8,812 nucleotides of DNA, taken from assembly GCA_900556185.1 (NCBI GenBank), contig USNN01000038.1, positions 1-8,812 of the forward strand, in the 5' to 3' direction. Positions 1 to 7,795 of the stretch are shown here, piece after piece. Numbering within the stretch: the stretch's first letter is position 1; each line of letters begins with the position of its first letter. The translations under genes were made by a program, and so were the position numbers. The notes beneath the pieces were generated by a model, which was given only the letters and a program-made list of their open reading frames with translations, was not told the origin of the DNA and searched no databases. Source of the DNA: an uncultured Eubacteriales bacterium (lineage in GTDB: Bacteria > Bacillota > Clostridia > Christensenellales > UBA1242).

Positions 1-18
1 GCGGGTTCTTAACTTGGG

Positions 19-35
19 TCTTTTAATTTAAAAGA
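19..35. repeat. AT-rich inverted repeat
   Basis: A 7-base inverted repeat (TCTTTTA at 19-25 pairing with TAAAAGA at 29-35) closes a 3-base loop. No T-run follows on the + strand, so it is not a convincing terminator. It could be the remnant of an upstream gene's terminator, an operator half-site pair, or chance in AT-rich DNA. I assign no function. Confidence 0.3.
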
Positions 36-55
36 TATTCAATTTTCGTATATCA

Positions 56-86
56 GGTCCGCCGAGCCGGGCAGGTCGGCGGAACC
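56..86. other. GC-rich hairpin of unknown identity
   Basis: TCCGCCGA (58-65) pairs perfectly with TCGGCGGA (76-83). CC (67-68) can pair with GG (74-75) inside it around a GGGCA loop, leaving G66 bulged, and GG (56-57) can pair with CC (85-86) with A84 bulged. About 25 of 31 bases are G or C, against an AT-rich surrounding. No T-run follows on either strand, so it is not an intrinsic terminator. The TCAGGTCC at 53-60 recalls the signal recognition particle RNA core, but the GGAAGGAAGCAGC that must follow is absent. It may be the end of a structured RNA or one copy of a dispersed palindromic repeat. The pairing is read directly; the identity is unknown. Confidence 0.6.
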
Positions 87-90
87 GTCT

Positions 91-119
91 GTTCAGCGAA
101 CTCTAACGAGTTGCGGAAC
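91..119. other. Second imperfect hairpin beside the GC-rich one
   Basis: GTTC (91-94) pairs with GAAC (116-119). GC (96-97) pairs with GC (113-114), with an A95/G115 mismatch and G98 bulged, and AACTC (99-103) pairs with GAGTT (108-112) around a TAAC loop. It lies four bases after the GC-rich hairpin and ten bases before the -35 of the rarA promoter. Two compact hairpins in tandem suggest one structured element rather than two accidents, but no known RNA family was recognised on either strand. Confidence 0.45.
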
Positions 120-128
120 AATTTACTC

Positions 129-157
129 TTGCAGAATATTTAAAATTATGGTATAAT
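129..157 (+). promoter_or_regulatory. rarA promoter, extended -10, likely leaderless
   Basis: TATAAT at 152-157 is a perfect -10, preceded by TG at 149-150, giving the extended -10 TGnTATAAT. A weak -35, TTGCAG at 129-134, sits at the ideal 17-base spacing. Counting from the -10, the expected transcription start is base 164, which is the A of the rarA ATG, so the message would have no leader. This fits the absence of any Shine-Dalgarno sequence upstream of that ATG. The motif match is direct; the start site is predicted. Confidence 0.65.
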
Positions 158-163
158 GTTATT

Positions 164-1501
164 ATGAAAAAATCAAGTGTGAATGAAAATAGTCAAACGC
201 TGTTTACTGAAGTGTCTAAGTCTGTATATTTGCCATTAGCCGAAAGGATGCGTCCACGCAGTCTGTCTGAGTTTATCGGGCAGGAACATCTGGTGGGTAA
301 GGGTAAGTTGCTCTATAGATTAGTGCTATCAGGTCTTTTGTCTAGCTCAATTTTTTACGGTCCACCAGGAACGGGCAAAACCACACTTAGTGGCATAATT
401 GCGTCGGTCGGCAATGCAAAGTTTGTTAAACTAAATGCTGTTAGTTCGGGCGTTGCAGAAGCCAAGGCGGTAATAGAGCAAGCCAAAAAAGATAAAGAGA
501 TGTATGGCACCAAAACCTATCTACTTTTAGATGAATGTCATAGGTGGAGCAAATCGCAATCGGATAGTATTTTGGGTGCAGTTGAAGCGGGCGATATTAT
601 TTTTATTGGTAGCACAACCGAGAGTCCTTTTTATAGTATGACACCCGCACTTGTAAGTAGGTGCAGAGTGTTTGAATTTAAACCTTTAACCGAAAGCGAT
701 ATTGTTCTTGCAATTAAAAATGCACTAACCGACCCAAGGGGGCTTGGCAACTACAAAGTTAACATATCTGACGACGCTATTTCGGTGTTTGCAAGGCTTT
801 CGGGCGGTGATGTGCGTAAAGCATTAGGCAACTTAGAACTTGCTTTTTCTAGTACAGATGCGGACGAAAATGGCGTGGTTAACATAACTCCAGAAATAGC
901 CAGCACTTGTTCAGGTGGCAAAAATTTAAGCATAGACAACACAACCTACTACGATATGCTTTCGGCGTTTTGCAAAAGCCTGCGTGGCACCGACCCAGAT
1001 GGAGCATTGTATTGGGCGTATAGGCTTATAGATAGTGGGGTGGACCCACAAGTAATTTTAAGACGGCTAATTGCTCATTCATCGGAAGATGTTGGGCTTG
1101 CAAATAACCAAGCACTATTGGTTGCGGTGTCTGCACTAAATGCCTATAAAGAACTTGGTAGCCCAGAAGGGTTAATACCATTAACCCACGCAGTTATTGT
1201 TACGGCTACTTCACCTAAAAGCAATTCGGTTATAATGGCTCAAGAATCGGTTCAAAAGGCAGTTCAAGATACGGCGTTAGACCCCGTGCCAAATCACTTA
1301 AAAAACTACAACTTTTTAAACGAAAAGCGAGAGGCATATAAGTATCCGCATAACTACGGTGGTTACGTGGAGCAACAATATTTGCCAGATAGTTTAAAGA
1401 ACGCAAAATTTTACACACCTACTCAAAACGGCAATGAGCGTAAAGTTGAAGAATTATTAACATCACTAAAAGGAGAAAATAATGGAAAGAAAGATAGATA
1501 A
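164..1501 (+). CDS. rarA: Replication-associated recombination protein A (AAA+ ATPase, RarA/MgsA)
   Basis: RarA is a cytosolic AAA+ ATPase of the clamp-loader/RuvB type that acts at stalled or gapped replication forks; the E. coli protein binds single-strand binding protein. The 445-residue length is normal for the family. Visible landmarks: PLAERMRPRSLSEFIGQ near residues 24-40, Walker A GPPGTGKT (66-73), Walker B with DECHR (123-127, usually DEIHR), sensor 1 region GSTTESP (149-155, usually GATTENP), arginine-finger SRC (165-167), sensor 2 GGDVRKALGNLE (214-225), and the RarA-specific C-terminal part with SEDVGLA (307-313), PKSN (351-354) and KYPHNYGGYVEQQYLPD (393-409). The start at 164 is chosen because the next methionine lies inside the conserved PLAERMRP. 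No Shine-Dalgarno site precedes it and the promoter suggests a leaderless message. Its last 20 bases overlap the next gene, implying translational coupling. Family assignment is secure. Confidence 0.97.
   Translation: MKKSSVNENSQTLFTEVSKSVYLPLAERMRPRSLSEFIGQEHLVGKGKLLYRLVLSGLLSSSIFYGPPGTGKTTLSGIIASVGNAKFVKLNAVSSGVAEAKAVIEQAKKDKEMYGTKTYLLLDECHRWSKSQSDSILGAVEAGDIIFIGSTTESPFYSMTPALVSRCRVFEFKPLTESDIVLAIKNALTDPRGLGNYKVNISDDAISVFARLSGGDVRKALGNLELAFSSTDADENGVVNITPEIASTCSGGKNLSIDNTTYYDMLSAFCKSLRGTDPDGALYWAYRLIDSGVDPQVILRRLIAHSSEDVGLANNQALLVAVSALNAYKELGSPEGLIPLTHAVIVTATSPKSNSVIMAQESVQKAVQDTALDPVPNHLKNYNFLNEKREAYKYPHNYGGYVEQQYLPDSLKNAKFYTPTQNGNERKVEELLTSLKGENNGKKDR
1471..1475 (+). promoter_or_regulatory. 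Ribosome binding site inside the rarA 3' end
   Basis: AGGAG lies six bases before the ATG at 1482 and is itself part of the rarA reading frame (codons near the KGENN end). It fixes the start of the 1330-residue protein within rarA and supports re-initiation by ribosomes finishing rarA. Confidence 0.85.
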
Positions 1502-4500
1502 AGCCAGACTTGGTGTAGACCCTGAAGTTTTAAAACGTGCAAGTATTCAATTTGTGCAAACAGATATTCCTCAGATAGACCATATGAACAGTTATGTTAT
1601 GGAAGGGTTTGATAACACTTTTAAAACCATACACGAAGACACAAACACTTATAGACCATTTTTGATTATTGAAAACAAAGAATTGCATTGCTTGATGGCT
1701 ATATATATGACCACCAGTATAAGCAGAGAACGAATGGAAGTGGATAACCGTATTCGTGGAGAACACCTTTATGAAACTCCATTTGGGCTTGCAAATTATT
1801 TGTCTAACAGTGCAATTAAAGGAACTGTGGCTGGTGAGAAGATTTCGGTTATAGACCGTGACCGTGTTATATTTTTGACCGAAGACGCCCTAATTAATAT
1901 GGATAGAGCGAAGGATATAGACGAGTTTGAAATTAGTTTGTATCGTCATGCTCAAAATGCACGAAGCATAGAAGACCTATTAAAGAAAGACTTGGCATCT
2001 CAAAATTTCACTCAAATGGTAAAAAATGCAAAGCCTGAACTTTGGACGTTTAGAAAGGGTGCTGGCAGACCAATAATTTACCACCCAACAGCAAATTATT
2101 TAAGTTTGTTTATAAACAATTTCTTTAGTTTTACTAATTCAAAATATGAACTAAATGTGGATGAGTTGACTAAGTTATCTGAAGTAAGTAAAACCGCCGT
2201 AATGGCGTATTATAACCATATTGAATTTATAGAAAAGTTAAAGCAGTTGCAGGTTGGCAATGAAGCGATGTTTGAAGCCTTGCAAAACACAAGGTACTAC
2301 AACAATATGATAACCCCAAGCACCTACAAAGAAATGGAAAAGAACTACGCAAGAGAGTTTATTTCTAACGGCAGTGTTAATGGGTTTGAAAGTTATTATC
2401 CTAACCAATGGCGAAACATATACGGCGACGCTGGCACATTTAAGAAAATTCCGCTAGACGACCGTATTCGTTACGAAATGGAAAGGTGCTACAAAAAGTG
2501 GAATAGACCACTTTCAAAAGAAGATATTGCCTTTGCAGAAAGTAAGTTTAAAGAACTAATGCAAGAAGAAACCCAAGTGAATAACGCACTTGGTAAAGCG
2601 TCAGACTCTGTAATTAAATTTATGGCAGACGTGAATAGCAGTTTAAGGTTTAACCTATCTAGCGTGCCATATAACACAAACTTCTGGCAAGACTACTTTA
2701 GGCTTTGTGATAACCTTGAATATGAAGGTCAGTTAGAAAACCTTGTTCAAGCACGAGCAAATAAGCTTATAAATAGCCATAAAAAACACGACGAACTTAA
2801 AAAGAATGTTAAGTATTTAGAGCAATTAAAAGAAGCCCTAGCAAAGCAACAAGCAATTGAAGAACAAGCCTATTTAGAAAAGTGTAGAAAAGAGTTATAT
2901 AAGGTAATTAAAAACAGATACTACCCATTATATTTAAAGCCATACAAAGTGTACAAGCAAGGCAAGTTATTGCCAGTAACATCCACCGAAATAGATAACT
3001 ATTCTAAACTATTGTCGGGTGCTGGCACCGAGCCAAAAAAACTTGTGTTAGGCAATTCTTTGTATAACGCATTGGCTCACGAAAACGAAAATCTAAAAAG
3101 CCTAACCGATTTAGTAGAGTATGGAAGGAATACGTTATTAACAAGCGAAAAACACCTAACCGAACTAATAGGTCACGAAAAAAGCAAAAAATTAATGGGC
3201 TTAATGGATAAAATTTTTGATGTAGACGAGCAGGTTGTAAGAAATTCTAAAGGCAAGTCTGCAAGAGAAATTTCGGCACAATCATTAGTTGCTTTAAAGG
3301 ATATGGTGTATTCTCTTAGTGACAGCGAACTAAAGAGTTTAGCAGAAGACGATTTTGATTTTGGTAGACGCAACGAAGCTTTGCTTTGCTATATGCAAGA
3401 CATATTTAACTCAAGAAGCCAACTAAGGGGTTTAAGTGCTGTTAAAAATAACCGTAACAACATAATGAGTGCAATAGAAAAACTAAACGACAACGAGCTA
3501 CTTAATAGTTACAAAGAAAGTGTTGAAGTGGTCGAAAGTCTTGCAAATGGTAAAACTCAATTGCCAGTTGGTGTGGTTGCTCCAAGCATAGACGCACTAA
3601 ACCAAGAAATTGAAAAAATTCAAAAGAGTTTAAACCAAAACTGCTCTCAAACTCAATATGATGCAGTGATAAAGTTTTTGAACTCTAAGCAATCTGAAAT
3701 GAAAAGATTTTGCGATTGGTCTAAAGAACTAGTGCAAAAACGTGATTCATTGCAAAACAAGTTGTTATCTTATGAAGAAGCACGTCAAAACACAAGAAAC
3801 AGAATAAGAGTAAATATGAAAAATGCTGTGCAAGAAGCAATTAACAACGAAAAAGAAGCGGTAATGGTTCCATTTACGATATACTCAAAGCACAGTGACG
3901 GCAGATATTATGTTGGTCCAGAAGAACTTAGGTTAGACGAAAACGGCTACACCAAAAAGGAACTAGGCGAAAAGTTTATGCAACAATTCGACTATAGAGA
4001 TAATAAGTTCTATAGAAAAAATGACCCTGATTATATTTACGGCATAACCTTTAAAGACCTATCTAATGTCATTAATAGTTTGTATGAAGAACATGAAGAT
4101 TGCAAACTATATAAACGTGGCAGACAAAAAGGGTATTCTGAAAGCGAGTTTAAAGAAACCATAGACGACACCATGGGGCTATATAAAGACTGCTTAGATA
4201 GGCATAAAATTGTAGACTTAGATAAGGACTTAGACATTGCATTAGACCTATACGACAAAACATTCCCACCAAAGGAACAAATTTACGAAAACATTCAAAA
4301 AAGAATTAGTCAATGCAAAACAGTTCAAGAAGCAAGCACAAGATATGGCGAAATTGAGCAACAATTAGATAAATTATTAAGTGAAAGACCATTCTTTATG
4401 TCTAACCTTATTGAAGAATATGTTTCAATTGCAACCAAAAACACCGAACTAATTCAATCGGCAATAGAATGGCGTGAATTAAGCGACAAAGTTGCTGAGT

Positions 4501-5474
4501 CGGCTTATAACGAACTAACCGAAGACATAAAAGCCAGCAAAAAGTATTCAGTGCAAATTGAAGCAGGCGTAAGTGAAGCTGTGGATATGCTTTGTGATAA
4601 TATAGTAGACCAAGTTAGTGAATACCGAAACTGCGTGCGGGCAAGAACTGCAGAAATTGTTGACGCCCTAGAACCAAGAGTTTTGGGCACTCCCGAGATT
4701 CAGACCTATTTAACAAAGTCGGTATTAAAAGCACAACGACAGATGTCTGCAGATATGCCAAAGGCTATTATGGGTGCAAATGGTGTATCTGAAATGGTTT
4801 CTAATGTTGCTGATGAAAAATTAATACACGTAGGCATACTAGATAAAATGTTGCACGGCAACGCAGACGATGTAAGCAAAGTAGACTGCGAAAAAATCTC
4901 TAACACTGTGTCTAAGGCTATAGATGTGTTACTAACAGATAAGTACATTCAAGCGAAAAAGACCGATATAGAGTGTATGAAGTTGGAACTTTTGGAAGGA
5001 CTAAGGAGAGTTGGTTTAGAAGACCCAACTTTCATAAACGACCCAAATGCACTAGAAAAAATGATGCGACATTTTAAATCTTGCAAGAAGCCACTATTAA
5101 TACCAGCAAGATTAGATAATTGCAGAATGGATGGCAACCGATCTAGAACAGAAGGGATAGATTACTTTAATGCAGCCGCTGCTGTTCTTGAAAAACTATC
5201 AGACCTAAGAGAACGAGTAAAGAGTAAAAACAGCGAACCATACACAACCGATTTAATACTACTTGAAGGTCATGAAGATGAAGAACCAGATAAAGACAAT
5301 ACTTTAATTATGGGGCTTGCGTACGCATTATATGATAAATATGTAAGGGTTCAAGGCAAAGTCGTGCAAACTAAAATGGTAGGCAAATTGCCAATAGATT
5401 GGGGCAGTATAGATGGTATTATATCTCCAGAAGATGTAAAGAAAATGATAAAAGAAGACGAGCATAACGTTTAA
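1482..5474 (+). CDS. Uncharacterised 1330-residue, mostly helical protein coupled to rarA
   Basis: I do not recognise this protein. It has no signal peptide, no membrane segment and about 16 scattered cysteines, so it is probably cytosolic. Residues 1-150 look globular (mixed hydrophobic strands such as PFLIIENKELHCLMAIYM, 59-76). Residues 226-255 read like a helix-turn-helix (LTKLSEVSKTAVMAYYNHIE). Coiled-coil-like stretches appear near 420-475, 655-690 and 700-790. A more strand-rich, glycine/tyrosine-containing section lies at 791-860, followed by long helices to about 1180. The C-terminal part has an acidic linker (EGHEDEEPDKD, 1262-1272) before a short globular tail. No Walker A motif or other nucleotide-binding signature was seen, so it is not an SMC or Rad50-type ATPase despite its length. 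The start is set by AGGAG at 1471. It overlaps rarA by 20 bases and is followed by a strong terminator, so it shares the rarA promoter. A structural or scaffold role with RarA is only an inference from the coupling. Confidence 0.93.
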   Translation: MERKIDKARLGVDPEVLKRASIQFVQTDIPQIDHMNSYVMEGFDNTFKTIHEDTNTYRPFLIIENKELHCLMAIYMTTSISRERMEVDNRIRGEHLYETPFGLANYLSNSAIKGTVAGEKISVIDRDRVIFLTEDALINMDRAKDIDEFEISLYRHAQNARSIEDLLKKDLASQNFTQMVKNAKPELWTFRKGAGRPIIYHPTANYLSLFINNFFSFTNSKYELNVDELTKLSEVSKTAVMAYYNHIEFIEKLKQLQVGNEAMFEALQNTRYYNNMITPSTYKEMEKNYAREFISNGSVNGFESYYPNQWRNIYGDAGTFKKIPLDDRIRYEMERCYKKWNRPLSKEDIAFAESKFKELMQEETQVNNALGKASDSVIKFMADVNSSLRFNLSSVPYNTNFWQDYFRLCDNLEYEGQLENLVQARANKLINSHKKHDELKKNVKYLEQLKEALAKQQAIEEQAYLEKCRKELYKVIKNRYYPLYLKPYKVYKQGKLLPVTSTEIDNYSKLLSGAGTEPKKLVLGNSLYNALAHENENLKSLTDLVEYGRNTLLTSEKHLTELIGHEKSKKLMGLMDKIFDVDEQVVRNSKGKSAREISAQSLVALKDMVYSLSDSELKSLAEDDFDFGRRNEALLCYMQDIFNSRSQLRGLSAVKNNRNNIMSAIEKLNDNELLNSYKESVEVVESLANGKTQLPVGVVAPSIDALNQEIEKIQKSLNQNCSQTQYDAVIKFLNSKQSEMKRFCDWSKELVQKRDSLQNKLLSYEEARQNTRNRIRVNMKNAVQEAINNEKEAVMVPFTIYSKHSDGRYYVGPEELRLDENGYTKKELGEKFMQQFDYRDNKFYRKNDPDYIYGITFKDLSNVINSLYEEHEDCKLYKRGRQKGYSESEFKETIDDTMGLYKDCLDRHKIVDLDKDLDIALDLYDKTFPPKEQIYENIQKRISQCKTVQEASTRYGEIEQQLDKLLSERPFFMSNLIEEYVSIATKNTELIQSAIEWRELSDKVAESAYNELTEDIKASKKYSVQIEAGVSEAVDMLCDNIVDQVSEYRNCVRARTAEIVDALEPRVLGTPEIQTYLTKSVLKAQRQMSADMPKAIMGANGVSEMVSNVADEKLIHVGILDKMLHGNADDVSKVDCEKISNTVSKAIDVLLTDKYIQAKKTDIECMKLELLEGLRRVGLEDPTFINDPNALEKMMRHFKSCKKPLLIPARLDNCRMDGNRSRTEGIDYFNAAAAVLEKLSDLRERVKSKNSEPYTTDLILLEGHEDEEPDKDNTLIMGLAYALYDKYVRVQGKVVQTKMVGKLPIDWGSIDGIISPEDVKKMIKEDEHNV

Positions 5475-5483
5475 TTAAATATG

Positions 5484-5518
5484 AAAAATTGGTTCTATTT
5501 AGTAGAGCCAATTTTTTT
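5484..5518 (+). terminator. Intrinsic terminator of the rarA operon
   Basis: AAATTGGTTCTA (5486-5497) pairs with TAGAGCCAATTT (5503-5514) through 12 pairs, one of them U-G, around a TTTAG loop. The stem can extend by two A-T pairs. A run of seven T covers 5512-5518. It begins about ten bases after the stop codon of the 1330-residue protein and separates that operon from helD. Confidence 0.93.
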
Positions 5519-5537
5519 AATTTCACATAACTTTCAT

Positions 5538-5566
5538 TTGCGGTTTTTTTGCTAATATGTTACAAT
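5538..5566 (+). promoter_or_regulatory. helD promoter with extended -10
   Basis: TACAAT at 5561-5566 (one mismatch to TATAAT) is preceded by TG at 5558-5559, an extended -10. A weak -35, TTGCGG at 5538-5543, is 17 bases upstream. The expected start is near 5573, giving a leader of about 30 bases that contains the helD ribosome binding site. The layout matches the rarA promoter (TTGCAG, 17 bases, TGnTATAAT). Confidence 0.68.
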
Positions 5567-5590
5567 ATGGTGTAAGCATAAATTTGTAAT

Positions 5591-5595
5591 AGGAG
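5591..5595 (+). promoter_or_regulatory. helD ribosome binding site
   Basis: AGGAG with a seven-base spacer to the ATG at 5603 selects that start codon for helD. Confidence 0.85.
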
Positions 5596-5602
5596 AACTG
5601 TT

Positions 5603-7795
5603 ATGATAAGCAAGGCAGAAGAACGAAAAGAAATAGACTATTTAAAATCTGTTTTATATGTCTTAGAAAAAGAGATTGAAAAAAACGAGTCAAATAAAGA
5701 CACTTTGGAAGTAGATATACGTCAAGCCATGAAGTATATTTGGGAACAAGGTAGCACCGAAGCAGATGACTGGGTAACTAGCGAGCAATCGGTAAGGCAA
5801 TTAAATAGAGGGGTTATAGCCACCGAAAAACAGTTACGAGCATATAGACGTATGCTTGGCAGTGCTTATTTTGCACGAGTAGATTTTGTGGAAGATGGCG
5901 AAACCACACCAGTATACCTTGGAATTGCAACATTAAAAGATGGTAACGAGTTTTATATTTACGACTGGCGTGCTCCAATTGCAAGCCCATTTTACGACTC
6001 TGAAATAGGTCCGGCAAGTTACACCTTGCCAGACGGCACCGTAATAGAGGGTCAAGTAACACTAAAAAGGCAATATAAAATAGAAAACGATAAGATTATT
6101 GAAATATTTGATACCGACACCCAAGTGTTAGATAATGTGCTAAGTAAACTATTAACAGTTTCTGGCTCAACTAAAATGAAAAATATAGTAGCCACTATTC
6201 AAAAGGAACAAAACAGAATTATTCGTAAGCAAGATGTTGATATCTTGGCTGTTCAAGGTCCAGCAGGGTCAGGTAAAACCAGCGTTGCACTTCATAGAAT
6301 TGCGTACTTGTTGTATGCAGATAAAGAGAATTTAAACCGAAGGAATATGCTTATCCTTTCACCAAACGAAACCTTTTCTAACTATATATCAGATGTATTG
6401 CCACAGATGGGTGAAGATAACGTTTTCCAAACAACTTTTTACGATTATGTGCAGAGTTATCTAAAAGAATTTAAAACCAAGAATGATATGAATAAGGTAT
6501 ACGAAGAATTATACCTTGGCAAAAAAACTCCATTCTATAACTCAATCAAATTTAAGTTCTGGCCGGGGTATATAAGCCTAATTGAAAACTTTTTGGATAA
6601 AAGCAAGTATAAGTTGTTTTCAATTGAAAAAGATATTGTGGTAGATGGTATTAACCTTGCAAGTGCTGAGTTTTTGAAAAGATTTGTAGATAACACTTTT
6701 GTTGCAAGCGATTTAACCATATATGAGCAAGCAAAACTTGTAAATGAAAAAATACTTAGTATTGCTGGCGTTAAGTTATTAGGTCATGAAAAAACAAGGG
6801 CAAAACTAAATAAACAATTAGTTCAAAACCTAAAGAAAATTACTGCAAAAACAGTATACACAGATTTATACTCATCACTAAATAGGTTTACGGCGTTGGT
6901 GCAAGAAGTGTACAACAATATCGGCACTCCAAAGCAAGATAAACTAACAATAAAAGAACTAAAAGAAGTGTTTGATTACACCAAAGAAAACCTAGAAAAA
7001 GGTACCTTTAGTTACGAAGATGTTATGCCATATTTGTATTTAAAAGAAAGAGTGTTAGGCGTTGTTGAACAACACGGAATAAAGCAAGTAATTATAGATG
7101 AAGCACAAGACTATAGCCTAATTCAATATAGAATTTTGGCAAATGTGTTTAAGCGTGCGGGAATTACACTTGTTGGCGACGTAAACCAAAGTTTAATGCC
7201 ATTCGTAAATTATTCAAATTATGAAAGCATAATCAAATTGTTCCAAGCCGATAGAGCCCTTGCAAGAGCAGAAACGCAATACTTAACCAAAACCTATAGA
7301 AGCACAGTAGAAATTAATAACTTTGCAAATCTAATTATTGGCGGAACCACATTAAACGCAAGAACTCAATTAGACCGTCACGGCGATGACGTTTTAATTC
7401 AAAAAGAAGACAATCAAAAAATAAACGGAAACAAATTAATAAAAGATGCTCTAAATTTAAAGAAGGTATATAACACTGTTGCAATTATATATAAAACCGA
7501 AAAAGAGTGTAGGGAACTTCAAAAAGCAATGCAAAAGAGTCCACATAAAGACGATTTTATATATATGATGGATGGCGAGTGTGACTTTACCACTAAAAAG
7601 ATTATGGTTATGCCACTATATATTGCAAAAGGCTTAGAGTTTGACGCAGTTTTAATTCCAAAAGCAAACGAAGATAATTACTCTAAAAACGAAAGAAAAC
7701 TATTCTATGTGGCAGTAACAAGAGCAATGAATCAATTAAATATTTATTACGACGACATTCCAAGTAGCCTAATAATTAATGCAGAGGTGAAATAA
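5603..7795 (+). CDS. helD: HelD-like RNA polymerase recycling NTPase (UvrD/Rep superfamily)
   Basis: HelD proteins of Bacillota bind RNA polymerase and use ATP to pry stalled or post-termination polymerase off DNA and RNA. Despite superfamily 1 helicase motifs they act on polymerase rather than mainly unwinding DNA. Residues 1-90 form a charged helical hairpin typical of the arm that enters the polymerase secondary channel; an acidic patch (E53, D55, D56) sits near its likely tip. Motifs: Walker A GPAGSGKTS (219-227) inside the HelD hallmark VQGPAGSGKT...ALHRIAYLLY, ILSPNETFSNYISDVLP (251-267), Walker B IIDEAQD (497-503), GDVNQ (525-529), YRST (565-568), AKGLEFD (675-681), and VAVTRA (703-708). 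The segment around 285-480 between motifs Ia and II matches the large HelD insertion that contacts the polymerase clamp. At 730 residues it is close to the Bacillus protein (about 770). It has its own promoter and runs into pnuC with a one-base overlap. An ordinary UvrD/Rep DNA helicase is less likely because the N-terminal arm and ALHRIAYLLY are HelD traits. Confidence 0.95.
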   Translation: MISKAEERKEIDYLKSVLYVLEKEIEKNESNKDTLEVDIRQAMKYIWEQGSTEADDWVTSEQSVRQLNRGVIATEKQLRAYRRMLGSAYFARVDFVEDGETTPVYLGIATLKDGNEFYIYDWRAPIASPFYDSEIGPASYTLPDGTVIEGQVTLKRQYKIENDKIIEIFDTDTQVLDNVLSKLLTVSGSTKMKNIVATIQKEQNRIIRKQDVDILAVQGPAGSGKTSVALHRIAYLLYADKENLNRRNMLILSPNETFSNYISDVLPQMGEDNVFQTTFYDYVQSYLKEFKTKNDMNKVYEELYLGKKTPFYNSIKFKFWPGYISLIENFLDKSKYKLFSIEKDIVVDGINLASAEFLKRFVDNTFVASDLTIYEQAKLVNEKILSIAGVKLLGHEKTRAKLNKQLVQNLKKITAKTVYTDLYSSLNRFTALVQEVYNNIGTPKQDKLTIKELKEVFDYTKENLEKGTFSYEDVMPYLYLKERVLGVVEQHGIKQVIIDEAQDYSLIQYRILANVFKRAGITLVGDVNQSLMPFVNYSNYESIIKLFQADRALARAETQYLTKTYRSTVEINNFANLIIGGTTLNARTQLDRHGDDVLIQKEDNQKINGNKLIKDALNLKKVYNTVAIIYKTEKECRELQKAMQKSPHKDDFIYMMDGECDFTTKKIMVMPLYIAKGLEFDAVLIPKANEDNYSKNERKLFYVAVTRAMNQLNIYYDDIPSSLIINAEVK
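7784..7790 (+). promoter_or_regulatory. pnuC ribosome binding site within the helD 3' end
   Basis: GAGGTGA is a seven-base match to the extended Shine-Dalgarno AGGAGGTGATC, four bases before the pnuC ATG and lying in the last helD codons. Together with the TAATG stop/start overlap at 7793-7797 it indicates translational coupling. Confidence 0.82.

Noticed and set aside
53..86. Signal recognition particle RNA core, suggested by TCAGGTCC
   Set aside because: The required GGAAGGAAGCAGC continuation is missing and the pairing differs; only the first eight bases agree.
56..119. Intrinsic terminator of an upstream gene
   Set aside because: Strong stems are present but no T-run follows on the + strand, nor on the minus strand after the reverse-complement hairpins.
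101..119. Integron attC-like core (CTAAC ... GTTG)
   Set aside because: The flanking bases do not fit RYYYAAC/GTTRRRY and no integrase or cassette structure is present.
1482..5474. SMC/Rad50-type ATPase identity for the 1330-residue protein
   Set aside because: Length and coiled coils fit, but no Walker A, ABC signature or Walker B motif is visible at the ends.
5814..6062. Minus-strand open frame of 82 codons opposite helD
   Set aside because: It overlaps conserved HelD N-terminal coding sequence and shows no independent evidence of being a gene.
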